Positions 27,101 to 38,699 of a stretch of 64,000 bases of DNA are shown here, in pieces. Position numbers and translations under genes: made by a program. How positions within the stretch are numbered: the first letter of the stretch is position 1; the number at the start of each line of letters is the position of its first letter. The stretch comes from Euonymus europaeus. Lineage: Eukaryota; Streptophyta; Magnoliopsida; Celastrales; Celastraceae. Where the stretch lies: the NCBI GenBank assembly GCA_963580455.1, contig OY756961.1, forward strand, positions 12,133,001-12,197,000, given 5' to 3'. Under the pieces are notes generated by a model. The model made no database searches and had not been told where the DNA came from. It worked only from the letters and a program-made list of their open reading frames with translations.

Positions 27101-28728
27101 TTTCGATGCCAAAACACGAACTTTCTATGACAAATGGACAAAACCGTTAAAATCTCCTCCATAGAGAGAGTTGAGCAACTTCGGACCATCAAAATTGCTC
27201 TATGTACACTTTTTATTGTTGTTCTATGTCACATTTTACTAGTATAAGCTTCCTAGATTATTTCGATGCCAAAACACCAACTTTCTTTGACAAATGGACA
27301 AAACAGTTAAAAGCTCCTCTATAGAGAGTTTTGAGCGACTTCGGACCATCAAAGTTGCTCGGTGTACAATTTTTATTGTTCTCATATGTCAAATTTTACG
27401 AGTATAAGCTTCATAGATTATTTCGATGCCAAAACACCAACTTTCTATGACAAATGGACGAAACCGTTAAAAGCTCCTCAAAGAGAGTGTTGAGCGACTT
27501 CGGAAAATCAAAGTTTCTCGGTGTACACTTTTTATTGTTGTTATATGTCAAATTTACGAGTATGTGCTTCCTAGATTATTTCGATGCCAAAACACCATCT
27601 TTCTTTGACAAATGGACAAAACCCTTAAACGCTCCTCCATAGAGAGAGTTGAGCAACTTCGGACTATCAAAGTTGCTCGGGATAGACTTTTTATTGTTTT
27701 TCTATGTGAAATTTTACGAGTATAAGCTTCCTAGATTATTTCGATGCCAAAACACCAACTTTCTATGACAAATGGACAAAACTGTTAAAAGCTCCTCCAT
27801 AGAGAGTGTTGAGTGACTTCGGACCATCAAAGTTGCTCGGCGTACAATTTCTATTGTTCTTATATGTCAAATTTTACGAGTATAAGCTTCATAGATTATT
27901 TCGATGCCAAAACACCAACTATCTATGACAAATAGAATAAACCGTTAAAAGCTCTTCCATAGAGAGAGTTGAGCAACTTCGGACTATCAAAGTTGCTCGG
28001 GAAAGACTTTTTATTGTTCTTCTATGTCAAATTTTACGAGTATAAGTTTCATAGATTATTTCAATGCCAAAACATCAACTTTCTATGACAAATAGACAAA
28101 ACCGTTAAAAGCACCTCCATAGTGAGAGTTGAGCAACTTCGGACTATCAAAGTTGCTCGGGATAGACTTTTTATTGATCTTTTATGTCAAATTTTATGAG
28201 TATAAGCTTCCTAGATTATTTCGATGCCAAAACACCAACTTTCTATGACAAATGGACAAAACCATTAAAAGCTCCTCCATAGAGAGAGTTGAGCAATTTC
28301 GGACTATCAAAGTTGCTCGGGATAGACTTTTTATTGTTGTTCTATGTCAAATTTTACGAGTATAAGCTTCGTACATTATTTCGATGCCAAAACACCAACT
28401 TTCTATGACAAATGGACAAAACCATTAAAAGCTCCTCCATAGAGAGAGTTGAGCAACTTCGGACTATTAAAATTGCTCTATGTACACTTTTTATTGTTCT
28501 TCTATGTCAATTTTTATGAGTATAAGCTTCCTAGATTATTTCGATGCCAAAACACCAACTTTCTATGACAAATGGGCAAAACCGTTACAAGCTCCTCCAG
28601 AGAGAGTGTTGAGCGACTTCGGACCATCAAAGTTGCTCGTTATACAATTTTTATTGTTCTTATATGTCAAATTTTACGAGTGTATGCTTCATAGATTATT
28701 TCGATGCCAAAACACGAACTATCTATGA
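21182..28728 (+). repeat. 18-monomer higher-order repeat (about 2,879 bp), nearly three copies
   Basis: Copies start near 21,182, 24,061 and 26,940. The third is cut off near 28,728 after about 11 monomers. Markers repeated at the same offset include GTGTTGAGTGAC (about 22,040, 24,920 and 27,800), AAAACATCAACTTTC, TTTTTATTGATCTTTTATG, the CAATTTTTATGAG monomer with AATGGGCAAAACCGTTAC, and CCTCCAGAGAGAGTG. The unit contains one 159-bp monomer, giving 17 x 160 + 159 = 2,879. The copies differ by scattered single bases and 1-bp indels. This is the clearest large higher-order repeat in the window. Confidence 0.85.
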
Positions 28729-30160
28729 CATATGGACAAAACTGTTAAAATCTCCTCCATAGAGAGAGTTGAGCAACTTCGGACCATCAAAATTGCTCTA
28801 CGTACACTTTTTATTGTTCTTCTATGTAACATTTTACCAGTATAAGCTTCCTAGATTATTTCGATGCCAAAACACCAACTTTCTATGACATAATGACAAA
28901 ACTGTTAAAATCTCCTCCATAGAGAGAGTTGAGCAACTTCGGACCATCATAGTTGCTCGGTGTACACTTTTTATTGTTCATATATGTCAAATTTTACGAG
29001 TATAAGCTTCATAGATTATTTCGATGCCAAAACACCAACTATCTATGACAAATAGAATAAACCGTTAAAAGCTCTTCCATAGTGAGAGTTGAGCAACTTC
29101 GGACTATCAAAGTTGCTCGGGAAAGACTTTTTATTGTTCTTCTATGTCAAATTTTATGAGTATAAGCTTCCTAGATTATTTCGATGCCAAAACACGAACT
29201 TTCTATGACATATGGACAAAACTGTTAAAATCTCCTCCATAGAGAGAGTTGAGCAACTTCGGACCATCAAAATTGCTCTACGTACACTTTTTATTGTTCT
29301 TCTATGTAACATTTTACCAGTATAAGCTTCCTAGATTATTTCGATGCCAAAACACCAACTTTCTTTGACAAATGGACAAAAGATTTAAAAGCTCCTCTAT
29401 AGAGAGTGTTGAGCGACTTCGGACCATCAAAGTTGCTCGGTGTACAATTTTTATTGTTCTCATATGTCAAATTTTAGGAGTATTTACTTCATAGATTATT
29501 TCGATGCCAAAACACCAACTTTCTATGACAAATGGACGAAACCGTTAAAAGCTCCTCCAAAGAGAGTGTTGAGCGACATCGGACCATCAAAGTTTCTCGG
29601 ATTTCACTTTTTATTGTTCTTATATGTCAAATTTACGAGTATAAGCTTCCTAGATTATTTCGATGCCAAAACACCATCTTTCTTTGACAAATGGACAAAA
29701 CCGTTAAACGCTCCTCCATAGAGAGAGTTGAGCAACTTCGGACCATCAAAGTTGCTCGGTGTACAATTTTTATTGTTCTTATATGTCAAATTTTACGAGT
29801 ATAAGCTTTATAGATTATTTCGATGCCAAAACACCAACTATCTATGACAAATAGAATAAACCGTTAAAAGCTCCTCCATAGTGAGAGTTGAGCAACTTCG
29901 GACTATCACAGTTGCTCGGGAAAGACTTTTTATTGTTCTTCTATGTCAAATTTTACGAGTATAAGCTTCATAGATTATTTCAATGCCAAAACACCAACTT
30001 TCTATGACAAATAGACAAAACCGTTAAAAGCTTCTCCATAGAGAGAGTTGAGCAACTTCGGACTATCAAAGTTGCTCGGGATAGACTTTTTATTGTTCTT
30101 ATATGTCAAATTTTACGAGTATAAGCTTCCTAGATTATTTCGATGCCAAAATACCAACTT
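28729..30160 (+). repeat. mixed satellite monomers with a short 3-monomer (480-bp) recurrence
   Basis: Only satellite is seen. A stretch with ACATATGGACAAAACTGTTAAAA followed by CTCTACGTACAC and CTATGTAACATTTTACC occurs at about 28,728-28,870 and again at about 29,208-29,350, 480 bp apart. The rest is a re-ordered set of left-domain types, with one unusual type E monomer carrying CTCGGATTTCAC near 29,597. Confidence 0.6.
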
Positions 30161-31320
30161 TCTATGAAAAATGGACAAAACCGTTAAAAGCTCCTCCATA
30201 GAGAGAGTTGAGCAACTTCGGACCATCAAAATTGCTCTATCTACACTTTTTATTGTTCTTCTATGTCACATTTTACCAGTATAAGCTTCCTAGATTATTT
30301 CGATGACAAAACACCAACTTTCTTTGACAAATGGACAAAACATTTAAAAGCTCCTCTATAGAGAGTGTTGAGCGACTTCGGACCATCAAAGTTGCTCGGT
30401 GTACAATTTTTATTGTTCTCATATGTCAAATTTTACGAGTATAAGCTTCATAGATTATTTCGATGCCAAAACACCTACTTTCTATGACAAATGGACGAAA
30501 CCGTTAAAAGCTCCTCCAAAGAGAGTGTTGAGCGACTTCGGAACATCAAAGTTTCTCGGTGTACACTTTTTATTGTTGTTATATGTCAAATTTTCGAATA
30601 TGTGCTTCCTAGATTATTTCGATGCCAAAACACCATCTTTCTTTGACAAATGGACAAAACCGTTAAACGCTCCTCCATAGAGAGAGTTGAGCAACTTCGG
30701 ACTATCAAAGTTGCTCGGGATAGACTTTTTATTGTTTTTCTATGTGAAATTTTACGAGTATAAGCTTCCTAGATTATTTCGATGCCAAAACACCAACTTT
30801 CTATGAAAAATGGACAAAACCGCTAAAAGCTCCTCCATAGAGAGAGTTGAGCAACTTCGGAACATCAAAATTGCTCTATCTACACTTTTTATTGTTTTTC
30901 TATGTCACATTTTACCAGTATAAGCTTCCTAGATTATTTCGATGCCAAAACACCAACTTTCTTTGACAAATGGACAAAACAGTTAAAAGCTCCTCTATAG
31001 AGAGTGTTGAGCGACTTCGGACCATCAAAGTTGCTCGGTGTACAATTTTTATTGTTCTCATATGTCAAATTTTACGAGTATAAGCTTCATAGATTATTTC
31101 GATGGCAAAACACCTACTTTCTATGACAAATGGACGAAACCGTTAAAAGCTCCTCCAAAGAGAGTGTTGAGCGACTTCGGAATATCAAAGTTTCTCGGTG
31201 TACACTTTTTATTGTTGTTATATGTCAAATTTACGAGTATGTGCTTCGTAGATTATTTCGATGCCAAAACACCATCTTTCTTTGACAAATGGACAAAACC
31301 GTTAAACGCTCCTTCATAGA
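30161..31320 (+). repeat. 4-monomer (639-bp) tandem duplication
   Basis: 30,161-30,680 matches 30,800-31,319 at an offset of 639 bp (three 160-bp monomers and one 159-bp monomer). Both copies carry CTATGAAAAATGGAC, CTCTATCTACAC and ACACCTACTTTC, variants I did not notice together elsewhere. The first copy has a damaged type E monomer (TTTTCGAATATGTG). This pair marks the right edge of the left domain. Confidence 0.7.
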
Positions 31321-33559
31321 GAGAGTTGAGCAACTTCGGACAATCAAAGTTGCTCGGGATAGACTTTTTATTGTTCTTCTATGTGAAATTTTACGAGTAT
31401 AAGCTTCCTAGATTATTTCGATGCCAAAACACCAACTTTCAATGACAAATGGGCAAAACTGTTAAAAGCTCCTCCATAGAGAGTGTTGAGCGACTTCGGA
31501 TCATCAAAGTTGCTCGATGTACAATTTTTATTGTTCTTATATGTCAAATTTTATGAGTATAAGCTTCATAGATTATTTCGATGCCAAAACACCAACTATC
31601 TATGACAAATAGAATAAACCGTTAAAAGCCCTTCCATAGAGAAAGTTGAGCAACTTCGGACTATCAAAGTTGCTCGGGAAAGACTTTTTATTATTCTTCT
31701 ATGTCAAATTTTACGAGTTTAAGCTTCGTAGATTATTTCAATGCCAAAACAACAACTTTCTATGACAAATTGACAAAACCGTTAAAAGCTCCTCCATAGA
31801 GAGAGTTGAGCAACTTCGGACTATCAAAGTTGCTCGGGATAGACTTTTTATTGTTCTTATATGTCAAATTTTACGAGTATAAGCTTCCTAGATTATTTCG
31901 ATGCCAAAACACCAACTTTCTATGACAAATGGACAAAACCATTAAAAGCTCCTCCATAGAGAGAGTTGAGCAAATTCGGACTATCAAAGTTGCTCGGGAT
32001 AGACTTTTTATTGTTGTTCTATGTCAAATTTTACGAGTATAAGCTTCGTACATTATTTCGATGCCAAAACACCAACTTTCTATGACAAATGGACAAAACC
32101 ATTAAAAGCTCCTCCATAGAGAGAGTTGAGCAACTTCGGACTATCAAAGTTGCTCGGGATAGACTTTTTATTGTTCTTCTATGTCAAATTTTATGAGTAT
32201 AAGCTTCCTAGATTATTTCGATGCCAAAACACCAACTTTTTATGACAAATGGGCAAAACCGTTACAAGCTCCTCCATAGAGAGTGTTGAGCGACTTCGGA
32301 CCATTAAAATTGCTCTATGTACACTTTTTATTGTTCTTATATGTCAAATTTTACGAGTATAAGCTTCATAGATTATTTCGATGCCAAAACACCAACTATC
32401 TATGACAAATAGACAAAACCGTTACAAGCTCCTCCACAGAGAGTGTTGAGCGACTTCGGACGATCAAAGTTGCTCGGTGTACAATTTTTATTGATCTGAT
32501 ATGTCAAATTTTACGAGTATATGCTTCATAGATTATTTCGATGCCAAAACACCAACTATCTATGACAAATGGACAAAACCGTTAAAAGCTCCTCCATAGA
32601 GAGAGTTGAGCAACTTCGGACTATCAAAGTTGCTCGGGATAGACTTTTTATTGTTCTTATATGTCAAATTTTACGAGTATAAGCTTCCTAGATTATTTCG
32701 ATGCTAAAACACGAACTTTCTATGACAAATGGACAAAACAGTTAAAATCTCCTCCATAGAGAGAGTTGAGCAACTTCGGACTATCAAAATTGCTCTATGT
32801 ACACTTTTTATTGTTCTTCTATGTCAAATTTTATGAGTATAAGCTTCCTAGATTATTTCGATGCCAAAACACCAACTTTCTTTGACAAATGGGCAAAACC
32901 GTTACAAGCTCCTCCATAGAGAGTGTTGAGCGACTTCGGAACATCAAAGTTGCTCGGTGTACAATTTTTATTGTTCTTATATGTCAAATTTTACGAGTAT
33001 AAGCTTCATAGATTATTTCGATGCCAAAATACCAACTATCTATGACAAATAGACAAAACCGTTACAAGCTCCTCCACAGAGAGTGTTGAGCGACTTCGGA
33101 CCATCAAAGTTGCTCGGTGTACAATTTTTATTGTTCTTATATGTCAAATTTTACGAGTATAAGCTTCCTAGATTATTTCGATGCCAAAACACCAACTATC
33201 TATGACAAATAGACAAAACCGTTAAAAGCTCCTCCATATAGAGAGTTGCGCAACTTCGGAGTATCAAAGTTGCTCGGGAAAGACTTTTTATTGTTCTTAT
33301 ATGTCAAATTTTACGAGTATAAGCTTCCTACATTATTTCGATGCGAAAACATCAACTTTCTATGACAAATTGACAAAACCGTTAAAAGCTCCTCCATAGA
33401 GAGAGTTGAGCAACTTCCGACCATTAAAATTGCTCTATGTACACTTTTTATTGTTCTTCTATGTCAAATTTTATGAGTATAAGCTTCCTAGATTACTTCG
33501 ATGCCAAAACACCAACTTTCTATGACAAATGGACAAAACCGTTAAAAGCTCCTCCATAG

Positions 33560-36500
33560 AGAGTGTTGAGCGACTTCGGACCATCAAAGTTGCTCGGTGT
33601 ACAATTTTTATTGTTCTTATATGTCAAATTTTACGAGTATAAGCTTCATAGATTATTTCGATGCCAAAACACCAACTATCTATGACAAATAGACAAAACC
33701 GTTAAAAGCTCCTCCATAGAGAGAGTTGATCAACTTCGGACTATCAAAGTTGCTCGGGAAAGACTTTTTATTGTTTTTCTATGTCAAATTTTACGAGTAT
33801 AAGCTTCCTACATTATTTTTTATGCCAAAACACCAACTTTCTATGACAAATGGACAAAACCGTTAAAAGCTCCTCCATAGAGAGAGTTGACCAACTTCGG
33901 AGTATCAAAGTTGGTCGGGAAAGACTTTTTATTGTTTTTCTATGTCAAATTTTACGAGTATAAGCTTCCTACATTATTTCGATGCCAAAACACCAACTTT
34001 CTATGACAAATTGACAAAACCGTTACAAGCTCCTCCATAGAGAGAGTTGATCAACTTCGGACCATCAAAGTTGCTCGGTGTACAATTTTTATTGTTCTTA
34101 TATGTCAAATTTTACGAGTATAAGCTTCATAGATTATTTCGATGCCAAAACACCAACTATCTATGACAAATAGACAAAACCGTTAAAAGCTCCTCCATAG
34201 AGAGAGTTGATCAACTTCGGACTATCAATGTTGCTCGGGAAAGACTTTTTATTGTTTTTCTATGTCAAATTTTACGAGTATAAGCTTCCTACATTATTTT
34301 TTTGCCAAAACACCAACTTTCTATGACAAATGGACAAAACCGTTAAAAGCTCCTCCATAGAGAGAGTTGAGCAACTTCGGAGTATCAAAGTTGCTCGGGA
34401 AAGACTTTTTATTCTTTTTCTATGTCAAATTTTACGAGTATAAGCTTCCCACATTATTTCGATGCCAAAACACCAACTTTCTATGACAAATTGACAAAAC
34501 CGTTAAAAGCTCCTCCATAGAGAGAGTTGAGCAACTTCGGACCATTAAAATTACTCTATGTACAATTTTTATTGTTCTTCTATGTCAAATTTTATGAGTA
34601 TAAGCTTCCTAGATTATTTCGATGCCAAAACACCAACTTTCTATGACAAATGGGCAAAACCGTTAAAAGCTCCTCCATAGAGAGTATTGAGCGATTTCGG
34701 ACCATCAAAGTTGCTCGGTGTACAATTTTTATTGTTCTTATATGTCATATTTTACGAGTATAAGCTTCATAGATTATTTCGATGCCAAAACACCAACTAT
34801 CTATGACAAATCGACAAAACCGTTACAAGCTCCTCCACAGATAGTGTTGAGCGACTTCGGACCATCAAAGTTGCTCGGTGTACAATTTTTATTGTTCTTA
34901 TATGTCAAATTTTACGAGTATATGCTTCATAGATTATTTCGATGCCAAAACACCAACTATCTATGACAAATAGACAAAACCGTTAAAAGCACCTCCATAG
35001 AGAGAGTTGAGCAACTTCGGACTATCAAAGTTGCTCAGGAAAGACTTTTTGTTGTTTTTCTATGTCAAATTTTACAAGTATAAGCTTCCTACATTATTTC
35101 AATGCCAAAACACCAACTTTCTATGACAAATGGACAAAACCGTTAAAAGCTCCTCCATAGAGAGAGTTGAGCAACTTCGGACTATCAAAGTTGCTCGGGA
35201 TAGACTTTTTATTGTTCTTCTATGTTAAATTTTAAGAGTATAAGCTTCCTACATTATTTCGATGTCAAAACACCAACTTTCTATGACAAATTGACAAAAC
35301 CGTTAAAAGCTCCTCCATAGAGAGAGTTGAGCAACTTCGGACCATTAAAATTGCTCTATGTACACTTTTTATTGTTCTTCTATGTCAAATTTTATGAGTA
35401 TAAGCTTCCTAGATTATTTCGATGCCAAAACACCAACTTTCTATGACAAATGGGCAAAACCGTTAAAAGCTCCTCCATAGAGAGTATTGAGCGATTTCGG
35501 ACCATCAAAGTTGCTCGGTGTACAATTTTTATTGTTCTTATATGTCAAATTTTACGAGTATAAGCTTCCTAGATTATTTCGATGCCAAAATACCAACTAT
35601 CTATGACAAATAGACAAAACCGTTACAAGCTCCTCCACAGAGAGTGTTGAGCGACTTCGGACCATCAAAGTTGCTCGGTGTACAATTTTTATTGTTCTTA
35701 TATGTCAAATTTTACGAGTATAAGCTTCATAGATTATTTCGATGCCAAAACACCAACTATCTATGACAAATAGACAAAACCGTTAAAAGCTCCTCCATAG
35801 AGAGAGTTGATCAACTTCGGACTATCAAAGTTGCTCGGGAAAGACTTTTTATTGTTTTTCTATGTCAAATTTTACGAGTATAAGCTTCCTACATTATTTT
35901 TTATGCCAAAACACCAACTTTCTATGACAAATGGACAAAACCGTTAAAAGCTCCTCCATAGAGAGAGTTGACCAACTTCGGAGTATCAAAGTTGGTCGGG
36001 AAAGACTTTTTATTGTTTTTCTATGTCAAATTTTACGAGTATAAGCTTCCTACATTATTTCGATGCCAAAACACCAACTTTCTATGACAAATTGACAAAA
36101 CCGTTACAAGCTCCTCCATAGAGAGAGTTGAGCAACTTCGGACCATCAAAGTTGCTCGGTGTACAATTTTTATTGTTCTTATATGTCAAATTTTACGAGT
36201 ATAAGCTTCATAGATTATTTCGATGCCAAAACACCAACTATCTATGACAAATAGACAAAACCGTTAAAAGCTCCTCCATAGAGAGAGTTGATCAACTTCG
36301 GACTATCAATGTTGCTCGGGAAAGACTTTTTATTGTTTTTCTATGTCAAATTTTACGAGTATAAGCTTCCTACATTATTTTTTATGCCAAAACACCAACT
36401 TTCTATGACAAATGGAAAAAACCGTTAAAAGCTCCTCCATAGAGAGAGTTGAGCAACTTCGGAGTATCAAAGTTGCTCGGGAAAGACTTTTTATTCTTTT

Positions 36501-37490
36501 TCTATGTCAAATTTTACGAGTATAAGCTTCCCACATTATTTCGATGCCAAAACACCAACTTTCTATGACAAATTGACAAAACCGTTAAAAGCTCCTCCAT
36601 AGAGAGAGTTGAGCAACTTCGGACCATTAAAATTACTCTATGTACACTTTTTATTGTTCTTCTATGTCAAATTTTATGAGTATAAGCTTCCTAGATTATT
36701 TCGATGCCAAAACACCAACTTTCTATGACAAATGGGCAAAACCGTTAAAAGCTCCTCCATAGAGAGTATTGAGCGATTTCGGACCATCAAAGTTGCTCGG
36801 TGTACAATTTTTATTGTTCTTATATGTCAAATTTTACGAGTATAAGCTTCATAGATTATTTCGATGCCAAAACACCAACTATCTATGACAAATCGACAAA
36901 ACCGTTACAAGCTCCTCCACAGATAGTGTTGAGCGACTTCGGACCATCAAAGTTGCTCGGTGTACAATTTTTATTGTTCTTATATGTCAAATTTTACGAG
37001 TATATGCTTCATAGATTATTTCGATGCCAAAACACCAACTATCTATGACAAATAGACAAAACCGTTAAAAGCACCTCCATAGAGAGAGTTGAGCAACTTC
37101 GGACTATCAAAGTTGCTCAGGAAAGACTTTTTGTTGTTTTTCTATGTCAAATTTTACAAGTATAAGCTTCCTACATTATTTCGATGCCAAAACACCAACT
37201 TTCTATGACAAATGGACAAAACCGTTAAAAGCTCCTCCATAGAGAGAGTTGAGCAACTTCGGACTATCAAAGTTGCTCGGGATAGACTTTTTATTGTTCT
37301 TCTATGTTAAATTTTAAGAGTATAAGCTTCCTACATTATTTCGATGTCAAAACACCAACTTTCTATGACAAATTGACAAAACCGTTAAAAGCTCCTCCAT
37401 AGAGAGAGTTGAGCAACTTCGGACCATTAAAATTGCTCTATGTACACTTTTTATTGTTCTTCTATGTCAAATTTTATGAGTATAAGCTTC
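33560..37490 (+). repeat. 13-monomer (about 2,081-bp) duplication
   Basis: 33.56-35.41 kb matches 35.64-37.49 kb at an offset of 2,081-2,082 bp. The most distinctive shared change replaces TTTCGATGCC by TTTTTTATGCC after CTACATTA (33,811 and 35,892), with a second, slightly different pair at about 34,290 and 36,371. GTTGATCAACTTCGG, GTTGACCAACTTCGGAG with AGTTGGTCGG, CACAGATAGTG and GCTCAGGAAAGACTTTTTGTTG are also shared. In the GTTGACCAACTT monomers both arms of the dyad changed together (see findings). Confidence 0.8.
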
Positions 37491-38699
37491 GTAGATTATT
37501 TCGATGCCAAAACACCAATTTTCTATGACAAATGGACAAAACCGTTAAAAGCTCCTCCGTGGAGAGTGTTGAGTGACTTCTAACCATCAAAGTTACTCGG
37601 TGTACAGTTTTTATTGTTCTTATATGTCAAATTTTACGAGTATAAGCTTCGGAGATTATTTCAATGCAAAAACACCAACTTTCTATGACAAATAGACGAA
37701 ACCGTTACAAGCTCCTCCATAGAGAGAGTTGAGCAACTTCAGACTGTGAAAGTTGCTCGGGATATAGTTTTTATTGTTTTTCTATGTCAATTTTTACGAG
37801 TATATGCTTCCTACATTATTTCGATGCCAAAACACCAACTTTCTATGAAAAATGGACAAAACCGTTAAAAGCTCCTCCATAGAGAGAGTTGAGCAACTTC
37901 GGACTATCAAAGTTGCTCGGGATAGACTTTATATTGTTCTTCTATGTCAAATTTTACGAGTACAAGCTTCGTACATTATTTCGATGCCAAAACACCAACT
38001 TTCTATGACAAATTGACAAAACCGTTAAAAGCTCGTCCATAGAGAGAGTTGAGCAACTTCGGACCATTAAAATTGCTCTATGTACACTTTTTATTGTTCT
38101 TCTATGTCAAATTTTATGAGTATAAGCTTCTTAGATTATTTCGATGCTAAAACAGCAACTTTCTATGACAAATAGACAAAACCGTTACAAGCTCCTCCAT
38201 AGAGAGAGTTGAGCAACTTCGGACCATCAAAGTTGCTCGGTGTACAATTTTTATTGTTCTTATATGTCAAATTTTAGGAGTATAAGCTTCCTAGATTATT
38301 TCGATTCCAAAACACCAACTTTCTATGACAAATGGACAAAACCGTTACAAGCTCCTCCATAGAGAGTGTTTAGCGACTTCGGACCATCAAAGTTACTCGG
38401 TGTACAATTTTTAATGTTCTTATATGTCCAATTTTACGAGTATAAGCTTCCAAGATTATTTCCATGCCAAAACACCAACTTTCTATGACAAATAGACAAA
38501 ACCGTTACAAGCTCCTCCATAGAGGGAGTTGAGCAACTTCGGACCATTAAAATTGCTCTATGTACACTTTTTATTGTTCTTCTATGTCAAATTTTAGGAG
38601 TATAAGCTTCTTAGATTATTTCGATGCCAAAACAGCAACTTTCTATGACAAATAGACAAAACTGTTAGAAGCTCCTCCATAGAGAGAGTTGAGCAACTT

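Larger units (their letters stand above)
1..31320 (+). repeat. left satellite domain, seven-type cassette with 159-bp monomers
   Basis: This third is marked by three diagnostic monomers that recur in fixed order. Type C has AAATTGCTCTATG, CACATTTTACCAG and CAAAACAGTTAA. Type B has GTGTTGAGCGAC, GTGTACAATT and TCTCATATG. Type E is 159 bp long because TCAAATTTTACG is shortened by one T, and it also has AAGTTTCTCGG, ACCATCTTTCTTTG and TTAAACGCTCC. G monomers ending in AATAGAATAAACC are also confined to this part apart from a copy near 31.6 kb and one near 59.44 kb. I found the type E deletion in many copies up to about 31.24 kb and none to the right, so the domain edge is put near 31.3 kb. Confidence 0.75.
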
